A DNA stretch of 64,000 nt. It comes from an uncultured Clostridia bacterium. GTDB taxonomy: Bacteria; Bacillota; Clostridia; Christensenellales; UBA1242. Under the pieces are notes generated by a model. It did no database searches, had not been told where the DNA came from, and worked only from the letters and a program-made list of their open reading frames with translations. Position 1 is the first letter of the stretch. Each line of letters starts with the position of its first letter. A program made the translations under genes and the position numbers. The stretch covers positions 31,790 to 95,789 of the forward strand of contig CAKVLG010000004.1 in assembly GCA_934756675.1 (NCBI GenBank), read 5' to 3'. Of this stretch, positions 1-7,610 are shown one piece after another.

Positions 1-156
1 ATAAAGCAGCAGATTGACTTAGATTTACGATGGATTTTGCTTAAACTAGGTTGCGGATAAGGGTTCCCTATCCGCGTTCTTGTTTAAGTGAAAGACGAGT
101 AAAGAAAGTCAAAGTGCGACGTATTCTGAAGCGAGGCATAAGTGCAGAAAGCGAAG
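1..156. repeat. Palindrome-bearing intergenic repeat, copy 1 (cut by window start)
   Basis: This non-coding stretch is repeated in inverted orientation at about 11938-12092, at a by-eye identity near 85-90 %. It contains a long inverted repeat: CTTAAAC at 40-46 pairs with GTTTAAG at 82-88, and GCGGATA at 53-59 pairs with TATCCGC at 69-75. No ORF is visible. It looks like a small non-autonomous mobile or REP-type element; the left end may lie outside the window. Confidence 0.75.
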
Positions 157-179
157 AAGTTTTGTAGAAAGAAATAAAA

Positions 180-225
180 AATCTCAGGCAGGCGTGTACT
201 TTGTCGTACATAACTGTCTGAGATT
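180..225 (-). terminator. Repeated bidirectional terminator hairpin, copy 1, downstream of rpsI
   Basis: A 12-bp stem (AATCTCAGGCAG at 180-191 with CTGTCTGAGATT at 214-225, one G-T pair) encloses an inner TGTAC/GTACA stem. An A-run on the left and a T-run on the right let it terminate in either direction. It lies 45 nt downstream of the rpsI stop. The hairpin and its flank up to about 266 recur at 12325-12370 and 37505-37550. Confidence 0.85.
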
Positions 226-269
226 TTTTTAATTTCTGCACTAGAATACAAAATTTTGCTGCGAAAGAA

Positions 270-677
270 TTATCTCTTAGAATATTGTGGAGCCTTTCTA
301 GCTTTCTTCAAACCATACTTCTTTCTTTCTTTCATACGTGGATCACGTGTTAAGAAACCAGCAGCTTTTAAATCAGCTTTGTATGCTTCGTTAGCAAGAA
401 CTAATGCTCTAGCGATACCGTGACGGCAAGCACCAGCTTGACCAGCCAAACCACCACCAACTACGTTAATTGCAATGTCGTATTTGTCTTTTGCATTAAC
501 AAGTACCAATGGTTGATTAACGATTGTGCTAAGTGTATCAACTTTGAAATAATCTTTTTCGTCGATTTTGTTAACTGTAATTTTACCAGTACCAGGCACA
601 AGTCTAACTCTTGCGATAGCCTTTTTTCTTCTACCTGTACCCCAAATTTGTTCGTTTTTAACTGTTTTCTTTGCCAT
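270..677 (-). CDS. rpsI: 30S ribosomal protein S9
   Basis: S9 of the small ribosomal subunit; its basic C-terminal tail reaches the P-site tRNA. The 135 residues match the usual bacterial length of about 130. The N-terminal [15 protein letters not shown] motif and the C-terminal [12 protein letters not shown] tail are diagnostic. It is the second gene of the standard rplM-rpsI pair, starting 2 nt after the rplM stop, so it shares the rplM promoter. The downstream repeated hairpin at 180-225 is its probable terminator. Confidence 0.97.
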   Translation of the reverse strand: MAKKTVKNEQIWGTGRRKKAIARVRLVPGTGKITVNKIDEKDYFKVDTLSTIVNQPLVLVNAKDKYDIAINVVGGGLAGQAGACRHGIARALVLANEAYKADLKAAGFLTRDPRMKERKKYGLKKARKAPQYSKR

Positions 678-679
678 AA

Positions 680-1123
680 TTATACCCTCTTTCCTTTGAG
701 TTCAACTTTAACTGGTTTTTGAGCATCATGACCATGAACATCATCTTTATATACGCGAAGATGCTTAATCATTTTGCGACCAAGTCTATTTTTAGGAAGC
801 ATACCACGTACAGCTTCATAAACAGCAAAGTCAGACTTGTTAGCGAGCATATCCTTGTATTGAATTTCCTTTAAACCACCAACATAAAATGTGTGATAAC
901 GGTAATATTTTTGCTCAACTTTTTTACCAGTAAGAACAACCTTATCTGTGTTAATTACAATAACATGGTTTCCGCTGTCTACATGTGGAGTGAAATCTAC
1001 ATCGTTTTTGCCACGAAGAATTGCAGCAACTTCAGAAGCTAAACGGCCAAGAGGCATAGAAGTAGCATCAACTAAATACCATTTTTCGTTTTTATTTTCT
1101 TCTTTTTGAATAAAAGTCTTCAT
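680..1123 (-). CDS. rplM: 50S ribosomal protein L13
   Basis: L13 is an early-assembling large-subunit protein. The 147 residues are of usual length and contain the family sequences [16 protein letters not shown] near residue 16 and [12 protein letters not shown] near 106. It is the first gene of the rplM-rpsI operon. A promoter lies at 1197-1225, and the 5' leader holds an inverted repeat (1147-1183) placed like the autoregulatory L13 leaders known in Bacillota. Confidence 0.97.
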   Translation of the reverse strand: MKTFIQKEENKNEKWYLVDATSMPLGRLASEVAAILRGKNDVDFTPHVDSGNHVIVINTDKVVLTGKKVEQKYYRYHTFYVGGLKEIQYKDMLANKSDFAVYEAVRGMLPKNRLGRKMIKHLRVYKDDVHGHDAQKPVKVELKGKRV

Positions 1124-1146
1124 TATCTTTTCCCTGCATTAAAATT

Positions 1147-1183
1147 TGCATGTTATGTGGTGAGATGGGCACATAAATATGCA
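1147..1183 (-). promoter_or_regulatory. Candidate L13 leader hairpin
   Basis: On the minus strand the rplM 5' leader folds with TGCAT/ATGCA outside (1179-1183 with 1147-1151) and ATGTG/CACAT inside. Its position between promoter and rplM is that of ribosomal L13 leaders. No match to the published consensus was tested, so the identity is inferred from position and pairing only. Confidence 0.45.
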
Positions 1184-1196
1184 CTATGCGTTAAGT

Positions 1197-1225
1197 ATTA
1201 TATTGCATAAACCAATTAAAGTCAA
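1197..1225 (-). promoter_or_regulatory. Promoter of rplM-rpsI
   Basis: Minus strand TTGACT (1220-1225), 17-nt spacer, TATAAT (1197-1202). Transcription would start near 1190, leaving a leader of about 67 nt. Confidence 0.8.
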
Positions 1226-1255
1226 TGATTTTTTAAAAAATTAATTATATTTTTA

Positions 1256-1990
1256 TTAATATTTAACTTCTTTAAGGTACAAAGCATACGGAGCTACGGT
1301 ATTCCCAGCAAGTTTGCGGTCTTTTGCCTCGATCAACATCTTTAAATATCCTCTTTCACGCTGACCAAGACCAACTGCAATAAGTGACCCCATAATAATT
1401 CTTACCATATTATATAAAAAGCCATTTCCAGTTATTACAAGCTTATATCTATTGTCCCCAAGGTCAACGATATTTACATCTAAAATTGTTCGCACCATGT
1501 TTGTTTTACCGCTCTTTCTTGCGACAAAAGATGTAAAGTCGTGCGTGCCAAGCAAACTTGGAAGCTCCGCTTTCATTCTTTCAACATCTAAAAAATCATT
1601 TACGCGAAGTTCACGCTCTGCAAGCAATGGTCTTTCTACTCTCGATTTATAAAAATAATACTCATATGTTTTTATTTTTGCATTGAACCTTGCATCAAAA
1701 TCATCACTAGCATACTCGCAACTAATAACAGCCACATCTTCTGGCAAAAAGGCATTGAGTGCACCAGCGAGCCTTGATTCTTTTATAACCTTATCACTTT
1801 TGAAACTAGCAACTTGACCAAAGGCATTAACCCCTTTGTCTGTTCTGCCACTTGCTGATAAAACAATATCACTACCAAATAATTGGCGAAGCACTTTTTC
1901 AATTTCGCCTTGAACAGTGCGTTTGCCTGGTTGCGATTGCCAACCACTAAAATTTTTACCTAGATACTCGATTGTCAATTTATATTTCAT
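1256..1990 (-). CDS. truA: tRNA pseudouridine(38-40) synthase TruA
   Basis: TruA converts U38, U39 and U40 of tRNA anticodon stems to pseudouridine in the cytoplasm. The catalytic motif GRTDKGV is present, with the nucleophile Asp51 counted from the chosen start. At 244 residues it has the usual length. The open frame extends 33 codons further upstream, but the family N-terminus is MKYKLTIEYLG, so the ATG at 1990 was chosen. That ATG has no ribosome binding site and lies exactly 6 nt after a -10 box (1997-2002), implying a leaderless mRNA. It is monocistronic here. Confidence 0.93.
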   Translation of the reverse strand: MKYKLTIEYLGKNFSGWQSQPGKRTVQGEIEKVLRQLFGSDIVLSASGRTDKGVNAFGQVASFKSDKVIKESRLAGALNAFLPEDVAVISCEYASDDFDARFNAKIKTYEYYFYKSRVERPLLAERELRVNDFLDVERMKAELPSLLGTHDFTSFVARKSGKTNMVRTILDVNIVDLGDNRYKLVITGNGFLYNMVRIIMGSLIAVGLGQRERGYLKMLIEAKDRKLAGNTVAPYALYLKEVKY

Positions 1991-1996
1991 AAGAAA

Positions 1997-2025
1997 AATA
2001 TACCATAACCAGCAAGATAAGTAAA
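1997..2025 (-). promoter_or_regulatory. Promoter giving a leaderless truA mRNA
   Basis: Minus strand TTTACT (2020-2025), 17-nt spacer, TATATT (1997-2002), then 6 nt to the truA ATG at 1990. A start 7 nt after the -10 box would coincide with the A of the ATG. Confidence 0.6.
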
Positions 2026-2145
2026 TAAAAAAAATAAAAGAGAACCATGAATTCTCTTTTACCCCACCAAATGCATTTAGTTTATTCATCTAATTACTAA
2101 TAATTATACGTCTTGTGGTTACGATATGTTATTAGTTTTCTCTCG

Positions 2146-2367
2146 CGTTTACATTACATAAACGGATAGACAAAGTAAGCACGGTAAAGAATGACAAGGG
2201 TCATCATTTGGATTTTCTCTACCGTAACCTATTCTACACCACTAAACATAATATGTAAAGTGATTTTTACATAAAATTCAAAATTTTACAATATTTTTCA
2301 AAAATGCTTATCTTTAAAAAATTATTGATTAGTCAAAGAGCCTTATTCGCAAGGCGAACAAGGCTCT
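2146..2367. other. Gene-free region with four inverted repeats
   Basis: No convincing gene lies between 2026 and 2440. Four inverted repeats occur: CGTTTA/TAAACG (2146-2164); a nested CGGTA/TACCG around ATGAC/GTCAT (2182-2225); ATGTAAA/TTTACAT (2253-2272); and a 14-bp arm pair (2337-2350 with 2354-2367, one mismatch, AAG loop). None is followed by a clear T-run. A structured RNA or remnants of repeats are possible; no known RNA family was recognised. Confidence 0.45.
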
Positions 2368-2440
2368 GAAAAGTCAGTTAAAACAATACTAACCATCGCT
2401 GGATAGTGAATAAGCATCTTTCTCTTTTTTGACTTGAAGA

Positions 2441-2668
2441 TTAACAAACCAATTCCTCCTCTTCTGAATTTTGCCCGTTAACTGCAGTCTTTACTGCCTT
2501 CTTCTTCATTTCTTCTCTAAGTGCTTTTTCTCTTGCTTCAATGAATTGAGTGTACTTACCGATGATACCCGTTGTAAGTTCATCACTTATTTCTTTATCA
2601 GTGTAACTTTTGAGTATATCATCTGCCGACACCCATCTTCTATTGTCGTTATTGGTATATGAGTTCAT
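2441..2668 (-). CDS. Small hypothetical protein (75 aa)
   Basis: No family was recognised. The protein is hydrophilic and predicted helical, with a central Lys/Glu-rich stretch (EAREKALREEMKKK) and an acidic end finishing in Cys. There is no signal peptide or membrane segment. The ATG at 2668 was chosen because AAGGAGGAGA sits at ideal spacing before it; a reading seven codons longer would start inside that site. It has its own consensus promoter (2697-2725), which supports a real gene. It is flanked by truA and a kinase-fold-like gene with no evident functional link. Confidence 0.7.
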   Translation of the reverse strand: MNSYTNNDNRRWVSADDILKSYTDKEISDELTTGIIGKYTQFIEAREKALREEMKKKAVKTAVNGQNSEEEELVC

Positions 2669-2696
2669 ATTCGTCTCCTCCTTTACCATTAAGCCT

Positions 2697-2725
2697 ATTG
2701 TATACCAAAAAGTCGATTTTGTAAA
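2697..2725 (-). promoter_or_regulatory. Promoter of the 75-aa hypothetical gene
   Basis: Minus strand TTTACA (2720-2725), 17-nt spacer, TACAAT (2697-2702), followed by AAGGAGG and the ATG at 2668. Confidence 0.7.
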
Positions 2726-2760
2726 TACCCTTTTTCAAAAAAATCGCACAAAAATACAAA

Positions 2761-2786
2761 AAAGACCGCTTTTTGAGCGGTTTTTT
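2761..2786 (-). terminator. Terminator after the shikimate-kinase-like gene
   Basis: ACCGCT/AGCGGT hairpin (2765-2770 with 2776-2781), with T-runs on both sides. On the minus strand it lies just after the stop of the gene ending at 2804. Confidence 0.8.
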
Positions 2787-2803
2787 CAATATTTTTATTC
2801 AAA

Positions 2804-3331
2804 TTATGCGTTTTTAGTGTATTTCTTTTGCATCTTATCTAAAATTTCATTTGCCACTTTTTCTGCACTTTTATGCTTATATGAAACAACAATATCTGCA
2901 TTTTTTTGCAACAACCCCATACGATTATGTATCGTTTTTTGAGAATTACAATAGAAATTTTTAAGCACTGATGTAGAGTATTTTACATTCTGTAAATCAT
3001 TTTTCACAGTTTCTTCATCAGCTTTTATATAAACAAGTTCGCAGTTTCTTTTTATTTGTTTTACATTATCTTTTTTGCAAATTGCACCAGTTTCGAAATA
3101 AATAACAGTATTGTTAAACTCTGTCATGTATTTTATTGTACCTTTTTCTTTATCCCTAAACTCGCGTCTGCCTTTTAATTTTAGTATATCTGTTAATGTA
3201 TAAGGGATATTGTCGAACTCTATCAATGCGACTTCGTCCATATAATACATGTCTAATTTTTCAGCTAAAAAAGTGCAAACTTTTTTTGCTAACTCACGAT
3301 TAAAACAAAACACACCGATATTTTGAACCAT
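2804..3331 (-). CDS. Shikimate-kinase-like protein lacking a P-loop
   Basis: The 175-residue protein resembles the shikimate kinase fold: an early beta strand, a GRREFRDKEK segment corresponding to the substrate-binding GExxFRxxE motif, and a late R-N-ADIVV stretch like the RxxYxxxAD region. The phosphate-binding GxxGxGK(S/T) loop that should follow the first strand is absent; the sequence there is GVFCFNRELAKK. ATP phosphorylation by the usual mechanism is therefore unlikely, and the role is unknown. The start at 3331 is preceded by AAGGAGG. It begins 16 nt after the stop of the upstream MBL gene and is probably co-transcribed with it. Confidence 0.6.
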   Translation of the reverse strand: MVQNIGVFCFNRELAKKVCTFLAEKLDMYYMDEVALIEFDNIPYTLTDILKLKGRREFRDKEKGTIKYMTEFNNTVIYFETGAICKKDNVKQIKRNCELVYIKADEETVKNDLQNVKYSTSVLKNFYCNSQKTIHNRMGLLQKNADIVVSYKHKSAEKVANEILDKMQKKYTKNA

Positions 3332-3347
3332 ACACCCCTCCTTTTTG

Positions 3348-4670
3348 TTAATCACCAAAATAACGTTTTACAACTTTTTTAGCAGTCTTAGTTCCCTTTT
3401 TCACAGATGTTTTTGAAACATCACCATTACTTTTAACACGAATACTAATAACAATTATTGTAGCAACAACGAATATTATGATAGCAATATAATACCAATG
3501 CACCACCTGCTTGTCAACAACATTGCCAGTAGAAATTCCCACCGTAAAAACCAAGCCGTCATTACCAACACCAAATATAATTGTTTGGTTAAGATCTGTT
3601 CTTAGTAAATAATCATTAACACGATGCGTGAGTGAGTCAACAGTTTTTAAGAATGTTGCAGTTGGGTGACCATAGTTATTACCAGCACCAACACTTACAA
3701 CAACATAAGTTGGGTCGAGCATTGTTAAAAGAGCTGTGCAATTGCTTGTGTCACTGCCATGGTGACCAGCTTGAAAAACAGATACTTTTTCAAATCTTGG
3801 TTTTTCTTCTGGCGAAAGCGTTTCAATAAACTCTTCCTCTATTTCTTTGTTTGCATCACCAGTGAACACAAAACTTTCTTGTTTATATTCAAGCAACATT
3901 ACAGGTGAAGCATTATTCTTACGTCTTGCATCTGTTGTACCAACTGTTTCAACAGGGTAACCCTCTGTCATTAAAGCATGAGCAGATACAGATTCATTAG
4001 ATGTCTTTTGTGGCATAAAAAACTCGAATGTGTAACCACTTTCTTCTATCTTTAAACCGTCATAAGAAACATAAACCTTACATGGAATAGTACTTTCTTC
4101 ACCTTCGGTATAAAACTCGGTATACGCACATTTAACAAAATTTCTATAAGTTGCTGTTGTGACAATATTTTTATCCGTTGCATAATATTTTAGGTCTTCG
4201 TATGTATAATCAATTAAATCGCCCGTAGAATTTTTATCTTTAGCAATTTGGAAAGGTCTGTAAACATTTTTAATTTCAAATGTATCAAACACCCTTTTCA
4301 TACCACCAGCATGGTCACTATCACTGTGAGTTAAAATCAAATAATCGATAGTGCTATAATTTCTCGACTGAATATAATTGCAAACAGTTTTACCAGCCGA
4401 TTCCACACCAGCATCAATAAGCATAGATTTTCCGCCAGGAAGTTCAATAAATGTCGAGTCGCCCTGACCAACATCAATATAATTAACAATCATATCTTGC
4501 GCATAAACTACTTCAGCCGTAGCAGAATTACTTTTTAAATCTTTGTTAAGACCAAGAAAGTTTTCAATTTTTGTGCTAAACAAACAAGATATGCCAAGCA
4601 CAATCGCTATCGCAATAATTATAAATACTTTTATTTTGACAACGTTCTTTCCTTCTCTATTTTTTGCCAT
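3348..4670 (-). CDS. ComEC-like metallo-beta-lactamase-fold protein, membrane anchored
   Basis: A 440-residue protein with an N-terminal membrane helix (VFIIIAIAIVLGISCLF), a metallo-beta-lactamase domain and a second helix near the C-terminus (YYIAIIIFVVATIIVIS) before a Lys-rich tail. Metal-binding motifs are visible: DVGQGDS, LTHSDSDHAGG (HxDxDH) and GHHGSDTSN. They match the hydrolase domain of the DNA-uptake protein ComEC, but the ComEC channel domain is missing. It may be a surface nuclease or phosphodiesterase; the substrate is unknown. The start at 4670 (MAKNREGKN) was chosen. The gene overlaps the end of the patatin gene by 40 nt, indicating an operon. Confidence 0.8.
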   Translation of the reverse strand: MAKNREGKNVVKIKVFIIIAIAIVLGISCLFSTKIENFLGLNKDLKSNSATAEVVYAQDMIVNYIDVGQGDSTFIELPGGKSMLIDAGVESAGKTVCNYIQSRNYSTIDYLILTHSDSDHAGGMKRVFDTFEIKNVYRPFQIAKDKNSTGDLIDYTYEDLKYYATDKNIVTTATYRNFVKCAYTEFYTEGEESTIPCKVYVSYDGLKIEESGYTFEFFMPQKTSNESVSAHALMTEGYPVETVGTTDARRKNNASPVMLLEYKQESFVFTGDANKEIEEEFIETLSPEEKPRFEKVSVFQAGHHGSDTSNCTALLTMLDPTYVVVSVGAGNNYGHPTATFLKTVDSLTHRVNDYLLRTDLNQTIIFGVGNDGLVFTVGISTGNVVDKQVVHWYYIAIIIFVVATIIVISIRVKSNGDVSKTSVKKGTKTAKKVVKRYFGD

Positions 4671-5488
4671 AATAATCTCACTTTTTTCTTTTGTTTCTTT
4701 TTTGTAAGCCTGCAAATAAGGTCTTTTTGAGCCATTACAGAGTTATAGCCTTCCGCAATCATTTCTTCAACACCATCAAGCTTTGATGAACTAAAAGCCG
4801 TCAAATTTGGCGTTAAAACCAAATCTGCATATTCAAGCTTTGCCTCAACCGTGCGTTGCATAAGCACACCAATTGTGCTAGACAACAATTGCCCAATTTT
4901 TAGCGATGATGTTCCTTGCCCACGTGTTGAGTTAACATCGACAGCAATAACAACGTCTGCACCCATATTATGCACAATATTTGCCGGAACGTTATTGCAA
5001 AGCCCACCATCTACCAAGTGATAATCACCATAGATAACAGGTTTAAAAATACCCGGAACACTACAGCTTCCAGCAACAGTCTTTGCCAAATCACCCGCCA
5101 TAAAATCAATTTCTTTACCACTAACTAGATCCACACTTACAACAGACATAGGTATAGATAAATCAGCAAATGTTACATCATTTTTATTGAAACATTTTTT
5201 AATTAAATTTTCGATGCTTTCACTAGACGATGGTCGCCAGAAAAAGCGACTCGTTCTAATATCTTTTTCTTTAATATTTTTTGCAATGTTTTCGAGCTGT
5301 TTGGCATCATATCCACCAGCATATAGAGCGCCAACAAGACTCCCCGCGCTAGTACCAGCAATATAGTCAATCTTTATGCCAAGTTCTTCAAATGCTTTTA
5401 AAACGCCAATATGACCAATACCCCTGGCACCACCGCCGCCAAGAGCTAAACCAATTTTAACTTTTTTCTTCTTAGTAAATGGCCACAT
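4631..5488 (-). CDS. Patatin-like phospholipase (RssA/YlbK type)
   Basis: A cytoplasmic serine lipase-fold protein of 285 residues, full length for the short bacterial patatin family. The three signatures are present: the oxyanion-hole glycine motif GGGGARG near residue 17, the nucleophile elbow GTSAGS near 44, and the catalytic-dyad Asp in VDGG near 159. It should hydrolyse acyl esters, though natural substrates of this subfamily are mostly unknown. It has its own promoter (5506-5534) and an AGGGG binding site, and is the first gene of an operon with the MBL and kinase-fold genes. Confidence 0.9.
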   Translation of the reverse strand: MWPFTKKKKVKIGLALGGGGARGIGHIGVLKAFEELGIKIDYIAGTSAGSLVGALYAGGYDAKQLENIAKNIKEKDIRTSRFFWRPSSSESIENLIKKCFNKNDVTFADLSIPMSVVSVDLVSGKEIDFMAGDLAKTVAGSCSVPGIFKPVIYGDYHLVDGGLCNNVPANIVHNMGADVVIAVDVNSTRGQGTSSLKIGQLLSSTIGVLMQRTVEAKLEYADLVLTPNLTAFSSSKLDGVEEMIAEGYNSVMAQKDLICRLTKKKQKKKVRLLWQKIEKERTLSK

Positions 5489-5505
5489 ATTCCCCTCTTA
5501 ACTAA

Positions 5506-5534
5506 ATTATACACAAAAATAAAGACACAATCAA
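5506..5534 (-). promoter_or_regulatory. Promoter of the patatin operon
   Basis: Minus strand TTGATT (5529-5534), 17-nt spacer, TATAAT (5506-5511). Confidence 0.75.
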
Positions 5535-5559
5535 ACTATTATGCCAATTATTTAGCATA

Positions 5560-5586
5560 AAAAAAGCCACCCGAAGGTGGTTTTTT
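5560..5586 (-). terminator. Terminator after the acidic coiled-coil gene
   Basis: CCACC/GGTGG hairpin with a CGAA loop and flanking A- and T-runs, directly downstream of the gene ending at 5597. Confidence 0.8.
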
Positions 5587-5596
5587 GTTTAAATTA

Positions 5597-6577
5597 TTAT
5601 TTTGCGGTTTTCTTTATCATTTCTTCGATTTCTTTAACTTCGTCTTCGTAACGTACTTTTTCTTTCTCGAGATATGATAAGAGTTTTACATTGTTTTGAT
5701 ATTTGCTTTCATTTTTAGCAAGATATTCTTCAGCATCTTGAATTGAAGCCTTAAGCTCTGCAATATGCGCAACGAGTTCTTCTTGTTTTGCTTTCTTTTC
5801 TACATCGATATTTTTGATATCTGTAACAGAATACATAACAAGGTTAAGGTTTGTAAGCTCTGCAGCTTTTCTATCAAGCAACTTTTGGTTACGAACTCTT
5901 CTTCTTTGAGTTCTTTCGTACTTATTGATAGCCTTTTTTGTTTTAACTAAATCTTTTTCGATTTTGTCTTGGCTTTCCTTGATTTTTTCAAGTCTTGTCT
6001 TATAGTCGAAATCGCCGCCGTTATTGATATTATTAATGATAATTGTTGTATGTTCTGGTTTTTCTTCAACCTCTTCTACAACTTCATTCTCTTCATCTTC
6101 TTCAGTTTCTTCAACTGACTCTTCTGCTGGTTCTTCAATTTTGGCAGTTTCTTCTACAGGTTCAACTACTTCTTCGGAAGCCACTTCTTCTACAGGTTCA
6201 ACTACTTCTTCGGTAGCTACTTCTTCAACTGGTTCTTCCACTACTTCTTCTGTAGATTCAGTTTCTTCTGCAGGTTTAACATCTGGAGCAGCAACTTCAA
6301 CTTCTGGTTTTTCTTGTTGCTCTTGTTCTTCGTTTTCAGCCTTTCTTGCTTCAAGTCTTGCAAGCATTTGGTCGATATCAATTTCTGTATCTTCTTCAAC
6401 TGGTTCTGCTTGTGGCTCTTCTACTACTGGCTCAACTTTAGCTTTTACTTTTTCAGTTTTAGGTAATCTGATTTTTTCTTCAGAAAACATTTTTACGACA
6501 CTTGCAGTTAAAAAACCAAGGCTCGCAAGTGTACCAAGTGATAATACTACGATTGCAATAATTTGAAAAGTTGTCAT
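5597..6577 (-). CDS. Acidic, repeat-containing coiled-coil membrane protein
   Basis: No family was recognised. The 326-residue protein has one N-terminal membrane helix (residues 4-28), a basic linker, a very acidic Glu/Val/Pro-rich region (about 50-175) with degenerate repeats of the type EEVVEPVEEVA, and a long C-terminal coiled coil rich in Lys and Glu (about 195-326). This layout suits a membrane-anchored structural or scaffold protein with a flexible spacer. The ATG at 6577 follows AAGGAGA; a TTG two codons earlier is less likely. The acidic repeats leave long opposite-strand open frames, which are not genes. Confidence 0.7.
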   Translation of the reverse strand: MTTFQIIAIVVLSLGTLASLGFLTASVVKMFSEEKIRLPKTEKVKAKVEPVVEEPQAEPVEEDTEIDIDQMLARLEARKAENEEQEQQEKPEVEVAAPDVKPAEETESTEEVVEEPVEEVATEEVVEPVEEVASEEVVEPVEETAKIEEPAEESVEETEEDEENEVVEEVEEKPEHTTIIINNINNGGDFDYKTRLEKIKESQDKIEKDLVKTKKAINKYERTQRRRVRNQKLLDRKAAELTNLNLVMYSVTDIKNIDVEKKAKQEELVAHIAELKASIQDAEEYLAKNESKYQNNVKLLSYLEKEKVRYEDEVKEIEEMIKKTAK

Positions 6578-6610
6578 AATCAATTCTCCTTATTTCCCTT
6601 TTATATTTTG

Positions 6611-6968
6611 TGGTGGAGGCGGTGGGAATCGAACCCGCGTCCGAAATAGTTGTTCAAAAACCATCTACATGCATAGTTGACATTTATTAATCACATTTCC
6701 GGTAAGCCAACACACCAAAATGCGATTTTTGAGTTAAGTTTCAGCTATTCTACCTCAACCAAATAGCCTAACCCATAAACTTTGATACCTTAATAGTTTT
6801 TATGGGTGAAAAACCATTAAAGCATTTGCTAAACTTACGCAGCTAAAAGAGCTGGAGCAGCAAAAACAGAATTGTTATCTGCATTTAATTGTTTGCTATT
6901 TTTATCGCAGTATGCCCTGCCACATGCCAGTTTTTGCCCGCGTATCCCGTCGAAACCTGTACGCCCCC
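6611..6968 (-). ncRNA. ssrA: Transfer-messenger RNA (tmRNA)
   Basis: tmRNA rescues stalled ribosomes by acting first as alanyl-tRNA and then as a template for a degradation tag. The 3' end reads as a T-arm and acceptor strand finishing in CCA at 6611. The 5' strand GGGGGCG starting at 6968 pairs with CGCCTCC in seven base pairs, one of them G-T. The tag frame ends GCTCTTTTAGCTGCGTAA. With GCA as resume codon the tag is ADNNSVFAAPALLAA, which ends in the protease-recognised LLAA. smpB ends 17 nt upstream of the tmRNA 5' end. Confidence 0.95.
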
Positions 6969-6985
6969 AAAGAAAGGGTTTTATG

Positions 6986-7432
6986 CTAAATTTTGCATCT
7001 TACTTCGCGATCAATCTCACGTTGCAAATCTTTCTTTTGAATTACTTCTTTCTTTTCAAATTCTTTTTTACCTTTTGCAAGCCCAATTTCTAGTTTAACA
7101 TAGTTGCCGCTAAAATAGGCTTTTAATGGAACAAGTGTGTAACTTTTTGTAACTACCTTTTTCGAAAGCCTGTCTATCTCATTGCGGGATAAAAGCAACT
7201 TTCTTGTTCTTGTTTCATCTGGAATAAAGGCAGATGTTTTGTCGAATGTAGATATGTGTGCACCAACCAAAAAAGCTTCGTTATTCAAAATTCTTACATA
7301 AGAATCTTTCAAATTAAGTTTCCCTTTTCTGATTGATTTTACTTCACTACCGACCAAGACAATGCCCGCTTCTAAGGTGTCTTCAATTTGATAGTCGTGA
7401 TATGCTTTGCGGTTTTCAGATACTATTTTCAT
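6986..7432 (-). CDS. smpB: SsrA-binding protein SmpB
   Basis: SmpB binds the tRNA-like domain of tmRNA and places it in the A site of stalled ribosomes. The protein has 148 residues with the family core (ENRKAYHDYQIEDTLEAGIVL, and GSEVKSIRKGKLNLKDSYV shortly after) and a basic C-terminal tail. The start at 7432 was chosen from the conserved N-terminus MKIVSENRKA; the frame stays open 14 codons further upstream but crosses the promoter. It lies directly upstream of ssrA, so protein and RNA partner may be co-expressed. The -10 box ends 13 nt before the ATG, so the leader is very short. Confidence 0.95.
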   Translation of the reverse strand: MKIVSENRKAYHDYQIEDTLEAGIVLVGSEVKSIRKGKLNLKDSYVRILNNEAFLVGAHISTFDKTSAFIPDETRTRKLLLSRNEIDRLSKKVVTKSYTLVPLKAYFSGNYVKLEIGLAKGKKEFEKKEVIQKKDLQREIDREVRCKI

Positions 7433-7445
7433 CTTAGCGTCTCCT

Positions 7446-7474
7446 ATTATAGCACATAGTATATTGTTTTTCAA
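7446..7474 (-). promoter_or_regulatory. Promoter of smpB-ssrA
   Basis: Minus strand TTGAAA (7469-7474), 17-nt spacer, TATAAT (7446-7451). AGGAGA follows the -10 box immediately, so most of that purine-rich site would lie upstream of a start 7 nt after the -10 box, leaving a leader of about 7 nt. Confidence 0.75.
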
Positions 7475-7610
7475 TATCTTTTTTAATTTTTTATAAATTT
7501 TCCACTAGTTTTTAATGTGAAAATACTTCATTTTGCGGTTTTTAGCACTTTTACCAAGTTGAAACTAACAAATTAATACATAAAACCGCAATTTATATTC
7601 TGCAATTTTT

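Noticed and set aside
1256..2089. Longer truA start adding a hydrophobic N-terminus
   Set aside because: The extra 33 residues are not part of the TruA family, lack a ribosome binding site and cover a promoter.
6024..6566. Long plus-strand open frame, Ser/Thr-rich, 180 codons
   Set aside because: It is the antisense of the Glu-rich repeats of the 5597-6577 gene; no ribosome binding site and a low-complexity composition.
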